Of a stretch of DNA of 24,255 bases, positions 6,897-14,488 are shown piece after piece. The stretch comes from Sphaerochaeta sp. (GTDB lineage Bacteria > Spirochaetota > Spirochaetia > Sphaerochaetales > Sphaerochaetaceae), in contig JALOBD010000011.1 in the NCBI GenBank assembly GCA_023228445.1, positions 1-24,255 of the forward strand, read 5' to 3'. Positions within the stretch are counted from its first letter, which is position 1. The number at the start of each line of letters is the position of its first letter. Position numbers and translations under genes: made by a program. The notes beneath the pieces were generated by a model. The model was not told the DNA's origin. It saw nothing but the letters and a program-made list of their open reading frames with translations, and did not search any database.

Positions 6897-7991
6897 ATGA
6901 AAAAGGTGCTGATAGCAGGAATGATCATTCTTCTTGCTATGAACATGGCGTTTGCAGGCGGGAAGGCGGAGACATCGGACAAGGGAATGGTCGGTGTCGT
7001 GATGCCGACGCGCAGTGAAGAGCGCTGGAACAAGGACGGGGCAGCGGTAAAGAGCGGTCTTGAGGCACTGGGCTACCGCGTTGACCTGCAGTTCTCCGAT
7101 GACGACATCCCGACGCAGGTGCGCCAGATCGAGGACCTGATCACCAAGCGGGCACAGGTGCTGGTCATCGCCTCGATTGATGGCGTGGCATTAAGTGATG
7201 TACTTGCAAAGGCTGCCGAACAGAAGATTCCGGTGATCGCATACGACCGGTTGATCATGAAATCACCGAACGTCGATTACTACCTCTCGTTCGACAACTA
7301 CGCAGTCGGCCAGCAGATGGGTGATATCCTCATCAAGGGGATGAACCTGGACAATCCAGCGAAGAAACCGCTCTTGATCGAGCTCTTTGGTGGATCGCCG
7401 GACGATAACAACGCCTACAAGTTCTACGATGGTGCGATCGACCGGTTGCAGCCCTACTTTGACAACGGCACGCTGAAGATCGGTTCCGGCCAGAAGGGCA
7501 TGGACACCGTCGGCACGCTGCGCTGGAGCAATGAGTTGGCGATGTCGCGCATGGAGAACCTGCTCTCTGCCTACTACACCAACCAGACCCTCGACGGGAT
7601 CCTCTCCCCGTACGATCCGATCAGCCTCTCCACGCTCGAGGCGTGCAAGGCTGTAGGGTATGGCACTGCGGGCAAGCCGCTGCCAGTCGTCGGTGGACAG
7701 GACTGCATCGTCGCCTCTTGCAAGTCCATTCTTGCCGGCGAGCAGTATGCGACCGTTCTCAAGGATACCCGCGTGCTTGGTCAAGCGACCGTCGAACTGG
7801 TAGATACGATTCTGCGCGGAGAAGTTCCCACGGGTCTTGACACCACCAGTTACGCCAACGATTCTATAAAGAACGGTAAGCCGTACATCGTTCCGTCGGT
7901 CTTGCTGGAGTCGGTGATCGTCACCAAGGACAACTTGGTGAAGGAAGTGGTCGATACCGGCTACCACACCGCCGCCGAGCTCGGACTGTAA
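6897..7991 (+). CDS. chvE: Periplasmic monosaccharide-binding protein (ChvE type)
   Basis: This 364-residue binding protein belongs to a CUT2 monosaccharide importer. It has a signal peptide (MKKVLIAGMIILLAMNMAFA) with probable cleavage before GGKAET, and no lipobox cysteine. The mature protein has the periplasmic-binding fold of the ribose/ChvE group: MVGVVMPTRSEERWNKDG, then VLVIASIDGVAL and VIAYDRLI, and VVGGQDCIVASCKSIL near the C-terminus. Relatives bind several aldoses such as arabinose, xylose, galactose and glucose; the context favours pentose here. ATG 6897 is chosen over 6879 because AAGGAGG lies six bases upstream and the signal peptide starts there. It is the first of three transporter genes, with a LacI-type operator in its leader and two hairpins behind it. 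Confidence 0.93.
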   Translation: MKKVLIAGMIILLAMNMAFAGGKAETSDKGMVGVVMPTRSEERWNKDGAAVKSGLEALGYRVDLQFSDDDIPTQVRQIEDLITKRAQVLVIASIDGVALSDVLAKAAEQKIPVIAYDRLIMKSPNVDYYLSFDNYAVGQQMGDILIKGMNLDNPAKKPLLIELFGGSPDDNNAYKFYDGAIDRLQPYFDNGTLKIGSGQKGMDTVGTLRWSNELAMSRMENLLSAYYTNQTLDGILSPYDPISLSTLEACKAVGYGTAGKPLPVVGGQDCIVASCKSILAGEQYATVLKDTRVLGQATVELVDTILRGEVPTGLDTTSYANDSIKNGKPYIVPSVLLESVIVTKDNLVKEVVDTGYHTAAELGL

Positions 7992-7999
7992 CCTGAGGT

Positions 8000-8024
8000 A
8001 CCCGGCTTCCCCGGGAAGCCGGGT
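8000..8024. other. Strong hairpin after chvE
   Basis: ACCCGGCTTCC and GGAAGCCGGGT form a perfect 11-base-pair stem with a three-base loop, nine bases after the chvE stop. No T-run follows, so it probably protects or processes the chvE message, or attenuates transcription into the ATPase gene, rather than ending transcription outright. Confidence 0.75.
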
Positions 8025-8037
8025 CGTTCACTGAAAT

Positions 8038-8084
8038 GACCGAGAACCCGATGCATGCTCTGTGAAGTGGGTCGGGTTTCGGTC
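8038..8084. other. Second hairpin between chvE and gguA
   Basis: GACCGA plus AACCCGA pair with TCGGGTT plus TCGGTC, giving 13 base pairs with one bulged G and a loop of about 20 bases. It ends 20 bases before the ATPase start codon, close to its ribosome site, so it could also tune translation. Confidence 0.65.
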
Positions 8085-8104
8085 GCATCTCTCTGGAGGC
8101 ATCC

Positions 8105-9652
8105 ATGGCAGACCGCTCCACACTCCTCTCGATGAAGCACATCACCAAGAGCTTTCCCGGTGTGAAAGCGCTCGATGATGTCAGCCTGGATGTCAAGACT
8201 GCACAGATCCACGCCTTGGTGGGGGAGAACGGCGCTGGAAAAACAACGTTGATGAAGGTGCTGTCCGGCGTCTATCCCTACGGAACGTACGAAGGTGACA
8301 TCTTCTTTGAGGGCACCCACTGTACATTTGCCAACATCAACCAGAGCGAACGGGCGGGCATCGTCATCATCCACCAGGAGTTGGCGCTCAGCCCCTACCT
8401 CTCCATCGCGGAGAACATGTTCATCGGTGACGAGCGGGCCAAATATAACATCATCAACTGGGACAAGACCCGTGAGGATGCGCTTGAATACATGAAACTG
8501 GTGGGACTGAATGAGAACCCCAACCTCCCGGTGAACAAACTGGGGGTGGGCAAGCAGCAGATGGTGGAGATCGCCAAGGCGCTTGCCAAGCATGCCAAGC
8601 TCTTGATCCTCGACGAACCCACCTCCGCTCTCAACGAGAAGGACAGCGCGCACCTCTTGGAGATCTTGAAGGAGCTCAGGGATACGAACAACATCTCATC
8701 GGTGTTGATCTCCCACAAGCTCAACGAGGTAGCCGCGGTGGCGGACTCCATCACGATTCTGCGCGATGGCAGGGCAATCGAGACGCTGGAGGTTGAGCGC
8801 GATCAAAACGGGACGGCTTCGATCAGCGAGGACCGGATTGTCAAAGGGATGGTCGGGCGCGAGATCACCGAGATGTACCCCAAACGGGACAACCCCATCG
8901 GCGACGTCCTCTTCGAGATCAAGGAGTGGACGGTATCCAACCCTGACAATCCTGAACGCAAGAAGCTCGATGGGGTGAACGTTACCGTACGCGCCGGTGA
9001 GGTCGTCGGTCTGGCGGGCTTGGTTGGCGCCGGTCGTACTGAACTGGCCATGAGCGTGTTCGGTCGATCGTATGGCGAGAATATCAGCGGAAAGACCTTG
9101 ATCGAGGGGAAAGAGGTCGACATCACCACGATCCCCAAGGCGATCGCCCACGGGGTAGCCTATGTGCCTGAGGACCGGAAGGAGCACGGTCTGGTGATGA
9201 TCCAGAACGTCAAGGAGAACATCACCATCGCCAAGCTTGAGAAACTCACCAAGATGGCGACGATCAACGAGCATGAGGAGAACATGGTCGCCGAGGAGTA
9301 CTGCAAGCGGTTGAACGTCAAGACGCCGACAATCTTGCAGACAACGGGCAATCTCTCGGGAGGCAACCAGCAAAAGGTGGTGCTGTCAAAGTGGTTGTTC
9401 AGCGATCCCCGAGTCCTGCTCCTCGACGAACCGACCCGTGGTATCGACGTTGGTGCAAAGCATGAAATCTACCTGATCATCAACGCACTCGCCGCAGAGG
9501 GGATGGCGTGCCTGTTGATCTCCAGCGAGATGCCGGAGATCATCGGTATGAGCGATCGGATCTATGTGATGAGTGAAGGCAGGATCACGGCCGAGTTGGA
9601 GGGCAAGACCGCGACTCAGGAAGAGATCATGCGCAATATCCTGAACAATTGA
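8105..9652 (+). CDS. gguA: Monosaccharide ABC transporter ATPase (GguA/MmsA type)
   Basis: This 515-residue protein has two fused ATPase domains, as usual for CUT2 sugar importers. The N-half has Walker A GENGAGKT (40-47), Q91 as the Q-loop, a signature LGVGKQQ (146-152) and Walker B LLILDE (166-171). The C-half has a degenerate Walker A GLVGAGRT (305-312, arginine replacing the lysine), an intact signature LSGGNQQ (417-423) and Walker B LLLDE (438-442). Asymmetry of this type is normal in the family. The start has TGGAGG six bases upstream. It follows chvE across 113 bases containing two hairpins and precedes the permease by 72 bases. It powers import of the sugar bound by ChvE. Confidence 0.95.
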   Translation: MADRSTLLSMKHITKSFPGVKALDDVSLDVKTAQIHALVGENGAGKTTLMKVLSGVYPYGTYEGDIFFEGTHCTFANINQSERAGIVIIHQELALSPYLSIAENMFIGDERAKYNIINWDKTREDALEYMKLVGLNENPNLPVNKLGVGKQQMVEIAKALAKHAKLLILDEPTSALNEKDSAHLLEILKELRDTNNISSVLISHKLNEVAAVADSITILRDGRAIETLEVERDQNGTASISEDRIVKGMVGREITEMYPKRDNPIGDVLFEIKEWTVSNPDNPERKKLDGVNVTVRAGEVVGLAGLVGAGRTELAMSVFGRSYGENISGKTLIEGKEVDITTIPKAIAHGVAYVPEDRKEHGLVMIQNVKENITIAKLEKLTKMATINEHEENMVAEEYCKRLNVKTPTILQTTGNLSGGNQQKVVLSKWLFSDPRVLLLDEPTRGIDVGAKHEIYLIINALAAEGMACLLISSEMPEIIGMSDRIYVMSEGRITAELEGKTATQEEIMRNILNN

Positions 9653-9724
9653 GGTGGTGGCAGGCCATCACCGTGCAGTGTGGTCCATTGAAACTGAGCA
9701 TGAACGCAGAGGTAGGAGTAGAGG

Positions 9725-10912
9725 ATGAACAGCTTGATCGCCATTATGAAAAAGAATGTGAGGCAGTACATGATGGTCATCGCCCTGGCGGTGGCGATGA
9801 TCGCGTTCGGATTCTTGACTGACGGCATCTTCTTCAGGCCGGTGAATCTGACGAACCTGGTGCTGCAGAACAGCTACGTCCTGATCCTTGCTGTGGGTAT
9901 GTTGCTCTGTACCCTCACCGGAAACGTCGACCTCTCGGTGGGATCGATTGTCTGTTTCATCGGTGCCCTGTGTGGGGTGATGATGGTGGACTTGCAGTGG
10001 AATCCCTACGTGGCGATGTTGTTGGCGATCATCGTCGGAGTGTTGATCGGCATGTGGCAGGGCTTCTGGATTGCGTTCGTCAACGTTCCCCCCTTCATCG
10101 CCACACTTGCCGGTATGTTGGTGTTCCGTGGTTTGGGCCAGGTCATCATGAAAGGACAGACGAAAGCGCCCTTTCCCCGGGAGTTCCAGGTCATCTCATC
10201 AGGATACATTCCAGACCCCTTTGGCGGGGCGGTGGTCGGGACGACGACCCTCCACCTCTTTACTCTGTTAATCGGCTCCATCATCGTCGCGTTGATCATC
10301 TTCGGGGAGATCAAAAAGAGACGGAAGCAGCAGCAGTATGGCTTCGATCTGCTGCCCACCGGAATCTGGCTGGCAAAGGTACTCTTCATCGCCGCCGCAC
10401 TCCTCGCCTTCACCGTGGTGTTCGCCGTCTACCGGGGTTTCCCGAATATCCTCGTCCTCTTGGGCATTCTGGTCGTTGGATACCAGTTCGTCGCATCCAA
10501 GACGGTCCAGGGCCGCCATATCTATGCGCTGGGTGGGAACCGGAAGGCCGCCGAGCTCTCGGGCGTCAAAGTCAGATGGGTGATGTTCTGGATCTACACC
10601 AACATGGCCCTCCTTGCTGCCGTTGCCGCAATGGTCTTCACTGCCCGGCTCAACTCGGCCACCCCGAAGGCGGGGCAGGGCTTTGAGATGGATGCCATCG
10701 CCGCCTGTTACGTCGGCGGCTCAGCGGTCTCCGGTGGAGTGGGGACGGTCATCGGAGCGGTTGTCGGCGGCCTCTTCATCGGGGTATTGAACAACGGCAT
10801 GTCGATCATCGGCATCAGCACCGACTGGCAGCAGGCCATCAAAGGCTTTGTGCTCCTCGCTGCCGTGGCGTTCGACCTCTACTCAAAGTCCCGGTCATCA
10901 AAGGTTGCCTGA
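9725..10912 (+). CDS. gguB: Monosaccharide ABC transporter permease (GguB/MmsB type)
   Basis: This 395-residue inner-membrane permease has about ten hydrophobic segments. Family motifs include LAVGMLLCTLTGNVDLSVGS near the N-terminus and, near the C-terminus, MDAIAACYVGGSAVSGGVGT. A charged cytoplasmic stretch (EIKKRRKQQQ, about residues 197-206) separates two halves; this longer middle section is typical of GguB rather than of RbsC. AGGAG and AGAGG precede ATG 9725. It completes the three-gene importer, and the LacI-family regulator follows 220 bases later under its own promoter. Confidence 0.94.
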   Translation: MNSLIAIMKKNVRQYMMVIALAVAMIAFGFLTDGIFFRPVNLTNLVLQNSYVLILAVGMLLCTLTGNVDLSVGSIVCFIGALCGVMMVDLQWNPYVAMLLAIIVGVLIGMWQGFWIAFVNVPPFIATLAGMLVFRGLGQVIMKGQTKAPFPREFQVISSGYIPDPFGGAVVGTTTLHLFTLLIGSIIVALIIFGEIKKRRKQQQYGFDLLPTGIWLAKVLFIAAALLAFTVVFAVYRGFPNILVLLGILVVGYQFVASKTVQGRHIYALGGNRKAAELSGVKVRWVMFWIYTNMALLAAVAAMVFTARLNSATPKAGQGFEMDAIAACYVGGSAVSGGVGTVIGAVVGGLFIGVLNNGMSIIGISTDWQQAIKGFVLLAAVAFDLYSKSRSSKVA

Positions 10913-10966
10913 CCGGTGTGTTCAGCCGGTGCGTCATCGTTCACGCACAGGAATCGGCATGGGCAT

Positions 10967-10990
10967 CGCTGTGGGCCAGCGTCTGGTTTT
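10967..10990 (+). terminator. Possible weak terminator after gguB
   Basis: CGCTG and CAGCG form a five-base-pair stem with a five-base loop, followed by TCTGG and TTTT. Another six-pair stem (GTGCGT/ACGCAC, 10929-10948) lies just before it. Both are modest, so termination is uncertain. Confidence 0.3.
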
Positions 10991-11078
10991 GTAGATGTGA
11001 TATCATATCAATAGCCTATGGTGCAATGAATTATATTGAGTGGAAGAACAGGGGGGTTGTTCACAAACATCTCGTTGC

Positions 11079-11116
11079 TTGACGTATGACGTATGCAGGC
11101 GATACAGTTTAACGCA
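11079..11116 (+). promoter_or_regulatory. Promoter of the LacI-family gene with operator half-site
   Basis: TTGACG (11079-11084), 18 bases, TACAGT (11103-11108). The bases TTAACGCA (11109-11116) directly after the -10 match one arm of the chvE palindrome. This suggests weak autoregulation. Confidence 0.5.
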
Positions 11117-11132
11117 ACAAAGGGGGTACCTG

Positions 11133-12191
11133 ATGACGATAGCGGAGATTGCCAAGCTTGCAGGGGTTTCAATTGGGACGGTGGACCGGGTGTTGCACAA
11201 CCGTGGGCGGGTTGCACCAAAGACTGTTGAGACCATCATGGCGATCATCGATGAGTATGGCTACCAACCCAACGCCTTTGCCCGTAACCTGCGATTGAGC
11301 AAGACCTATACCATCGGGGTTATCCTTCCCCACCTCCACTCTGAATATGGCTATTGGCGTCTTATCTACAACGGGGTGCTGAAGGCTGTCAAGGAGCTTG
11401 CCCAGCTTGCCGTCTCCATCGAGCTGGTTGAGTACGACCGCCTCGACCCCAAGACCTTCCTTGCCGCCGTGACCAAGGTGCTGGACAACAAGGTCGATGC
11501 CATCCTGCTCGCCCCGCTGCTGCCCGATGAGACTCGGCTCATGATGGAGCGCCACCCACAGATCAGCTATGCGTTCATCGACTCCCCGCTGCCGTGCCGT
11601 AATCAAGTCATCACGGTGGCCCAGAACCCCTTTCGAGGCGGGTTTTTGGCAGGGAAACTGATGAACCTCCACCTCGGCAGCCGAGCAGGGACGCTGGTGG
11701 TCATCAACACCCATACGGCAGCGTTCAACGCCGCAGAACGGGCGCGCGGCTTCATTGAATACTACGCCGACAAGCCAAACTACACCGTGTTGCAACTCGA
11801 CATCGAGGCCTCGAGGACCGCCGAGGAGGCGCTCGAGCAGGCGTACCACGACCACAGCGATCTTTCGGGAATCTTTGTGGTGAACAATGCGGTGGCCCGC
11901 TTTGCCGCACATATTGCCCTGCTGGGACGGAGGAACCACACCATCGTGATCGGCTACGACTTGGTGGAGCAGAACCGGGCCGCGATGCTGGAGGGCAAGG
12001 TTGACTGCCTCATCTCCCAGAGGCCTGAGTTTCAGGGGTATACGGCCACCTACCAGCTCTACCGCAAGGGAATCCTCAACCAAAAGCCGGATGAGGACAT
12101 CCTCATCCCCATCGATATCATCCTCGCTGAGAACATCAGGGACGATAACTCCTACGGCCTTGAGTGGAACGGCAGGGACGTGCCCCGCTGA
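11133..12191 (+). CDS. LacI-family transcriptional regulator
   Basis: This 352-residue DNA-binding repressor has an N-terminal helix-turn-helix (MTIAEIAKLAGVSIGTVDRV), a hinge around residues 45-57, and a sugar-binding periplasmic-type domain starting at TIGVILPHL. The variant recognition helix SIGTVDRVLHNRG, rather than the usual VSxxTVSRVLN, marks a subgroup whose members often sit beside sugar uptake genes. An in-frame ATG at 11040 would add 31 residues unlike the family and would place the start before the promoter. ATG 11133 has AAAGGGGG seven bases upstream and begins at the helix-turn-helix. It lies downstream of and parallel to chvE-gguA-gguB and converges on araD. It probably senses a pentose and binds the palindrome at 6854-6871; the effector is unknown. 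Confidence 0.93.
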   Translation: MTIAEIAKLAGVSIGTVDRVLHNRGRVAPKTVETIMAIIDEYGYQPNAFARNLRLSKTYTIGVILPHLHSEYGYWRLIYNGVLKAVKELAQLAVSIELVEYDRLDPKTFLAAVTKVLDNKVDAILLAPLLPDETRLMMERHPQISYAFIDSPLPCRNQVITVAQNPFRGGFLAGKLMNLHLGSRAGTLVVINTHTAAFNAAERARGFIEYYADKPNYTVLQLDIEASRTAEEALEQAYHDHSDLSGIFVVNNAVARFAAHIALLGRRNHTIVIGYDLVEQNRAAMLEGKVDCLISQRPEFQGYTATYQLYRKGILNQKPDEDILIPIDIILAENIRDDNSYGLEWNGRDVPR

Positions 12192-12213
12192 GGTCGTCGC
12201 TCAATCCCTACAA

Positions 12214-12915
12214 TCAGGGCTGGCCGTAGTATGCGAGCGGGCCAAACTTCCTGAAGTAGTGCTTGTCCGAGAGGGTCTGTTTTGCCGGCTCGATGGCGGG
12301 GGTCAGGAGACGGTTGAACAACGCCATCTTGGCCACGTACTCCAATACCTCGGCGTGGAAGACTGCATCATTGGCCGTCTTGCCCCAGGTGAACGGGCCG
12401 TGGGAGGCGACCAGGACGGCCGAGGTGTGAATCGGGTTGGTCTCCTCCAACGCTTCGACGATGACTTTGCCGGTGTTCTCCTCATACCGCTCTTCGATCT
12501 CCTCGCCGCTCATCTCTCTGGTGCAGGGGACGGGGCCGTGGAAGTAGTCGGCGTGGGTTGTCCCGTAGCAGGGCAGCGGAAGGCAGGACTGCGCCCAGAT
12601 GGTCGCGTACTGGGAGTGGGTGTGCACGATGGAGAGCACCCCCTCCTTGGCAAAGTGCCGGTAGAGGTAGAGGTGGGTCGGCGTGTCCGATGACGGGCGT
12701 TTGGCAGAGTCGATGACCGAGCCGTCTGGTTTGACGACCACCATGTCGTCAATGCTCATTCCGTCATAGGGGACACCGCTTGCCTTGATGATCATCAAGC
12801 CGCTGTCGGGGTCATAGACGGAGACATTGCCCCAGGTGGAGATGATCAAATCCTTCTCTTTGAGCGCAAGGTTTGCCTCAAGCGCTTCTCGTTTCAACGT
12901 ATCAAGTCTCTTCAT
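12214..12915 (-). CDS. araD: L-ribulose-5-phosphate 4-epimerase
   Basis: This 233-residue class II aldolase-fold enzyme converts L-ribulose 5-phosphate to D-xylulose 5-phosphate, linking L-arabinose to the pentose phosphate pathway. It resembles E. coli AraD (231 residues) along the whole length: LTWGNVS-like ISTWGNVS, KPSSDTPTH-like RPSSDTPTH, IVHTHSQYATIWAQ and GTTHADYF. Zinc ligands H98, H100 and H172 and the catalytic region D77 are present. GAGGAT lies about eight bases before the ATG. It is convergent with the LacI-family gene, 22 bases apart. A UlaF or SgbE epimerase role is possible from sequence alone, but araA and araR in the window favour arabinose. Confidence 0.95.
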   Translation of the reverse strand: MKRLDTLKREALEANLALKEKDLIISTWGNVSVYDPDSGLMIIKASGVPYDGMSIDDMVVVKPDGSVIDSAKRPSSDTPTHLYLYRHFAKEGVLSIVHTHSQYATIWAQSCLPLPCYGTTHADYFHGPVPCTREMSGEEIEERYEENTGKVIVEALEETNPIHTSAVLVASHGPFTWGKTANDAVFHAEVLEYVAKMALFNRLLTPAIEPAKQTLSDKHYFRKFGPLAYYGQP

Positions 12916-12950
12916 GTCAATATCCTCGGAGATTGGTCTTCACCGTGAGT

Positions 12951-12980
12951 CTAGTACGATTGGCCCAAGAGTGCAATCAA
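12951..12980 (-). promoter_or_regulatory. Possible araD promoter
   Basis: On the minus strand TTGATT (12980-12975), 18 bases, then TACTAG (12956-12951), giving a leader of roughly 30 bases. Both hexamers deviate from consensus. Confidence 0.35.
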
Positions 12981-13075
12981 AGGGAGGCGTCAGAAGCAGA
13001 ACGTCATGAGATCGCCCTCGTATGGTGAGCGTGAGGCTCAGCACGCACGATAGTATGGTTCACTGTCATATTTGG

Positions 13076-13089
13076 TGTGTACATGCACA
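13076..13089. promoter_or_regulatory. AraR-like sequence upstream of araD
   Basis: TGTGTACATGCACA matches the araA/GH127 operator start TGTGTACGTAAACA at 11 of 14 positions and has TGTG/CACA arms. It lies about 160 bases before the araD ATG, roughly where the distal sites lie relative to the other promoters. No proximal partner is seen. Confidence 0.35.
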
Positions 13090-13417
13090 GCGATTCTGTA
13101 TTGAGTGGGATGGCCCCACTCAGAACAGCGTTGAAGATTGGCCAGTGTCTTCGCCCACAGGCAAGGATCATGGCATATCGGTTGCACCATCTCTTCGCAA
13201 AGAACCTGGAGAGGGAACACGCTTAAAACCATCCCTCTCCACGGTACAATACTGCTCGTTGGGAGTGCCACTGTAACAGACGGTGAGGACCAGCGTCTTC
13301 CCGATGGCAAGCCACTGGCGCTCTTGTCCTCGAAAAGGGATGGTTCCGGTGTTTCAGCGCCTCATGAGCGTGGTGGGCGCCACCAAGAGGTGAATCTTGG
13401 GAGCGTGCCACCCCCGC

Positions 13418-13846
13418 TCAGGTGGCTTCCATGTAGCGCTTCCAATCCCCGTTGTCCAAAGGCAACACGGGATTGGCCGGGGATCCGAGGTCGCCTCGCA
13501 CGTACCAGTAGACATATGCCTGCACCTCCTGCCACGCTCCACCATCGAGGAGGTAGATTGTGCTCAGGCGGCGTTGGTACTCGTTGTCGACACCCCCTTC
13601 AATGAATCCCTCCAGTTCGTCCATGTAGCCGATGATCGAAGAGAGGTTGTCGACCTCCAACAGTTCACCGTACACCCACTGCTCCCCCTCCACAAGGGCA
13701 GGGTATCCCTTTTGTATCTGGTGGAAGAGCTTGCCTTTGACCCGTGCGCGCCTGACACGGAGCACCCTGCCCTGCAACACCTTTTGATGATTGAAGAAGC
13801 CGCAGAGCAGACTGCCGTATACCCATATCCTATCGCACTCGGTCAA
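13418..13846 (-). CDS. Gamma-glutamylcyclotransferase-like protein
   Basis: This 142-residue AIG2/GGCT-fold protein has the signature VYGSLLCGFFN (residues 9-19) and the later DELEGF with candidate catalytic E79, followed by the usual EYQRR. Family members release 5-oxoproline from gamma-glutamyl peptides or gamma-glutamylamines; which substrate applies here is not known. The only start that keeps the VYGSL strand is TTG at 13846, which overlaps the TGA stop of pcp (TTGA), with AAGGAG just upstream. This is translational coupling. It is the last gene of the DUF969-DUF979-pcp operon. Pcp also produces 5-oxoproline, so the two enzymes share a product. Confidence 0.82.
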   Translation of the reverse strand: MTECDRIWVYGSLLCGFFNHQKVLQGRVLRVRRARVKGKLFHQIQKGYPALVEGEQWVYGELLEVDNLSSIIGYMDELEGFIEGGVDNEYQRRLSTIYLLDGGAWQEVQAYVYWYVRGDLGSPANPVLPLDNGDWKRYMEAT

Positions 13847-14478
13847 AACTCCTTGCCCCCCGATTGTGTGATGTCCGTCTCATGAGCGATGATTGCAGCG
13901 ATGGCAACCTCAATGGCTCGAGTGATATCAGCGAGCGCCATGCTCGGCACAAATGGTTTGGCGATGACTTGCCCGGGCACAAAGGGGACATGGATAAACC
14001 CACCCCTCACCGGTCTGTCCAGTGCGGCGAGCGTGTGCAGGATCCCGTACATGAGATGGTTGCAGACGAACGTCCCCGCCGTGTTCGAGACAGTGGCCGG
14101 GATGCCGGCTTTTCGGATCGCCTCCACCATCGCCTTGATGGGAAGGGTCGAGAAGTAGGCGGGGGGAGCGCCGGCGACAATCGGCACATCGATGGGCTGG
14201 TTCCCCTCATTGTCCGGAATGCGTGCATCATCGATGTTGATGGCCACCCGCTCGACGGTGATGTCGAACCGTCCACCGGCCTGACCGATGGCGAGCACCA
14301 CATCGGGCTCAACCTCCTTGATCCTCTCTGCCACTCGGTCGATGGCCTTGTGGAAGACTGTAGGGACCTCCAGCTTCTCCATCGAAACCGATGTGACATT
14401 CACCAGCTTTACCGCCTCGAGGGCCGGATTGACCTTCTCTCCGCCGAAGGGATCGAAGGCGGTCAACAATACTTTCAT
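13843..14478 (-). CDS. pcp: Pyrrolidone-carboxylate peptidase
   Basis: This 211-residue cytoplasmic cysteine peptidase (family C15) removes N-terminal pyroglutamate from peptides. The start MKVLLTAFDPFGGEKVNPA is the family hallmark. The catalytic triad is visible: E76 (ERVAIN), C139 (GTFVCNHLMYG) and H163 (FIHVPF). Their spacings of 63 and 24 are the same as in the Bacillus enzyme (E81, C144, H168). GGGAGG precedes the ATG, 10 bases after the DUF979 gene. The stop overlaps the start of the cyclotransferase gene. Together with the DUF969/DUF979 membrane pair it suggests uptake and turnover of pyroglutamyl compounds. Confidence 0.95.
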   Translation of the reverse strand: MKVLLTAFDPFGGEKVNPALEAVKLVNVTSVSMEKLEVPTVFHKAIDRVAERIKEVEPDVVLAIGQAGGRFDITVERVAINIDDARIPDNEGNQPIDVPIVAGAPPAYFSTLPIKAMVEAIRKAGIPATVSNTAGTFVCNHLMYGILHTLAALDRPVRGGFIHVPFVPGQVIAKPFVPSMALADITRAIEVAIAAIIAHETDITQSGGKEF

Positions 14479-14488
14479 CCTAACCTCC

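Larger units (their letters stand above)
12916..13417. other. 500-base intergenic stretch upstream of araD
   Basis: No gene is supported here. It holds a weak araD promoter, an AraR-like sequence (13076-13089) and several perfect inverted repeats. TGAGTGGG/CCCACTCA is at 13102-13122. A ten-pair stem joins 13207-13216 with 13232-13241. A competing ten-pair match joins 13227-13236 with 13336-13345. None ends in a T-run. It could encode a structured leader or small RNA; no function can be assigned. Confidence 0.45.

Noticed and set aside
8105..9652. Lysine missing from the second Walker A motif of the sugar ATPase as a possible defect
   Set aside because: A degenerate C-terminal Walker A (GAGRT) is normal in fused CUT2 sugar ATPases.
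11040..11132. An N-terminal extension of the LacI-family regulator from ATG 11040
   Set aside because: The 31 extra residues do not fit the family, the promoter lies within that stretch, and ATG 11133 has a strong ribosome site.
12201..12219. CCCT/AGGG repeat between lacI and araD as a two-way terminator
   Set aside because: Only four base pairs and no T-run on either strand.
13038..13310. Short frames on both strands in the gap before araD
   Set aside because: They overlap inverted repeats, lack ribosome sites, and their translations show no conserved pattern.
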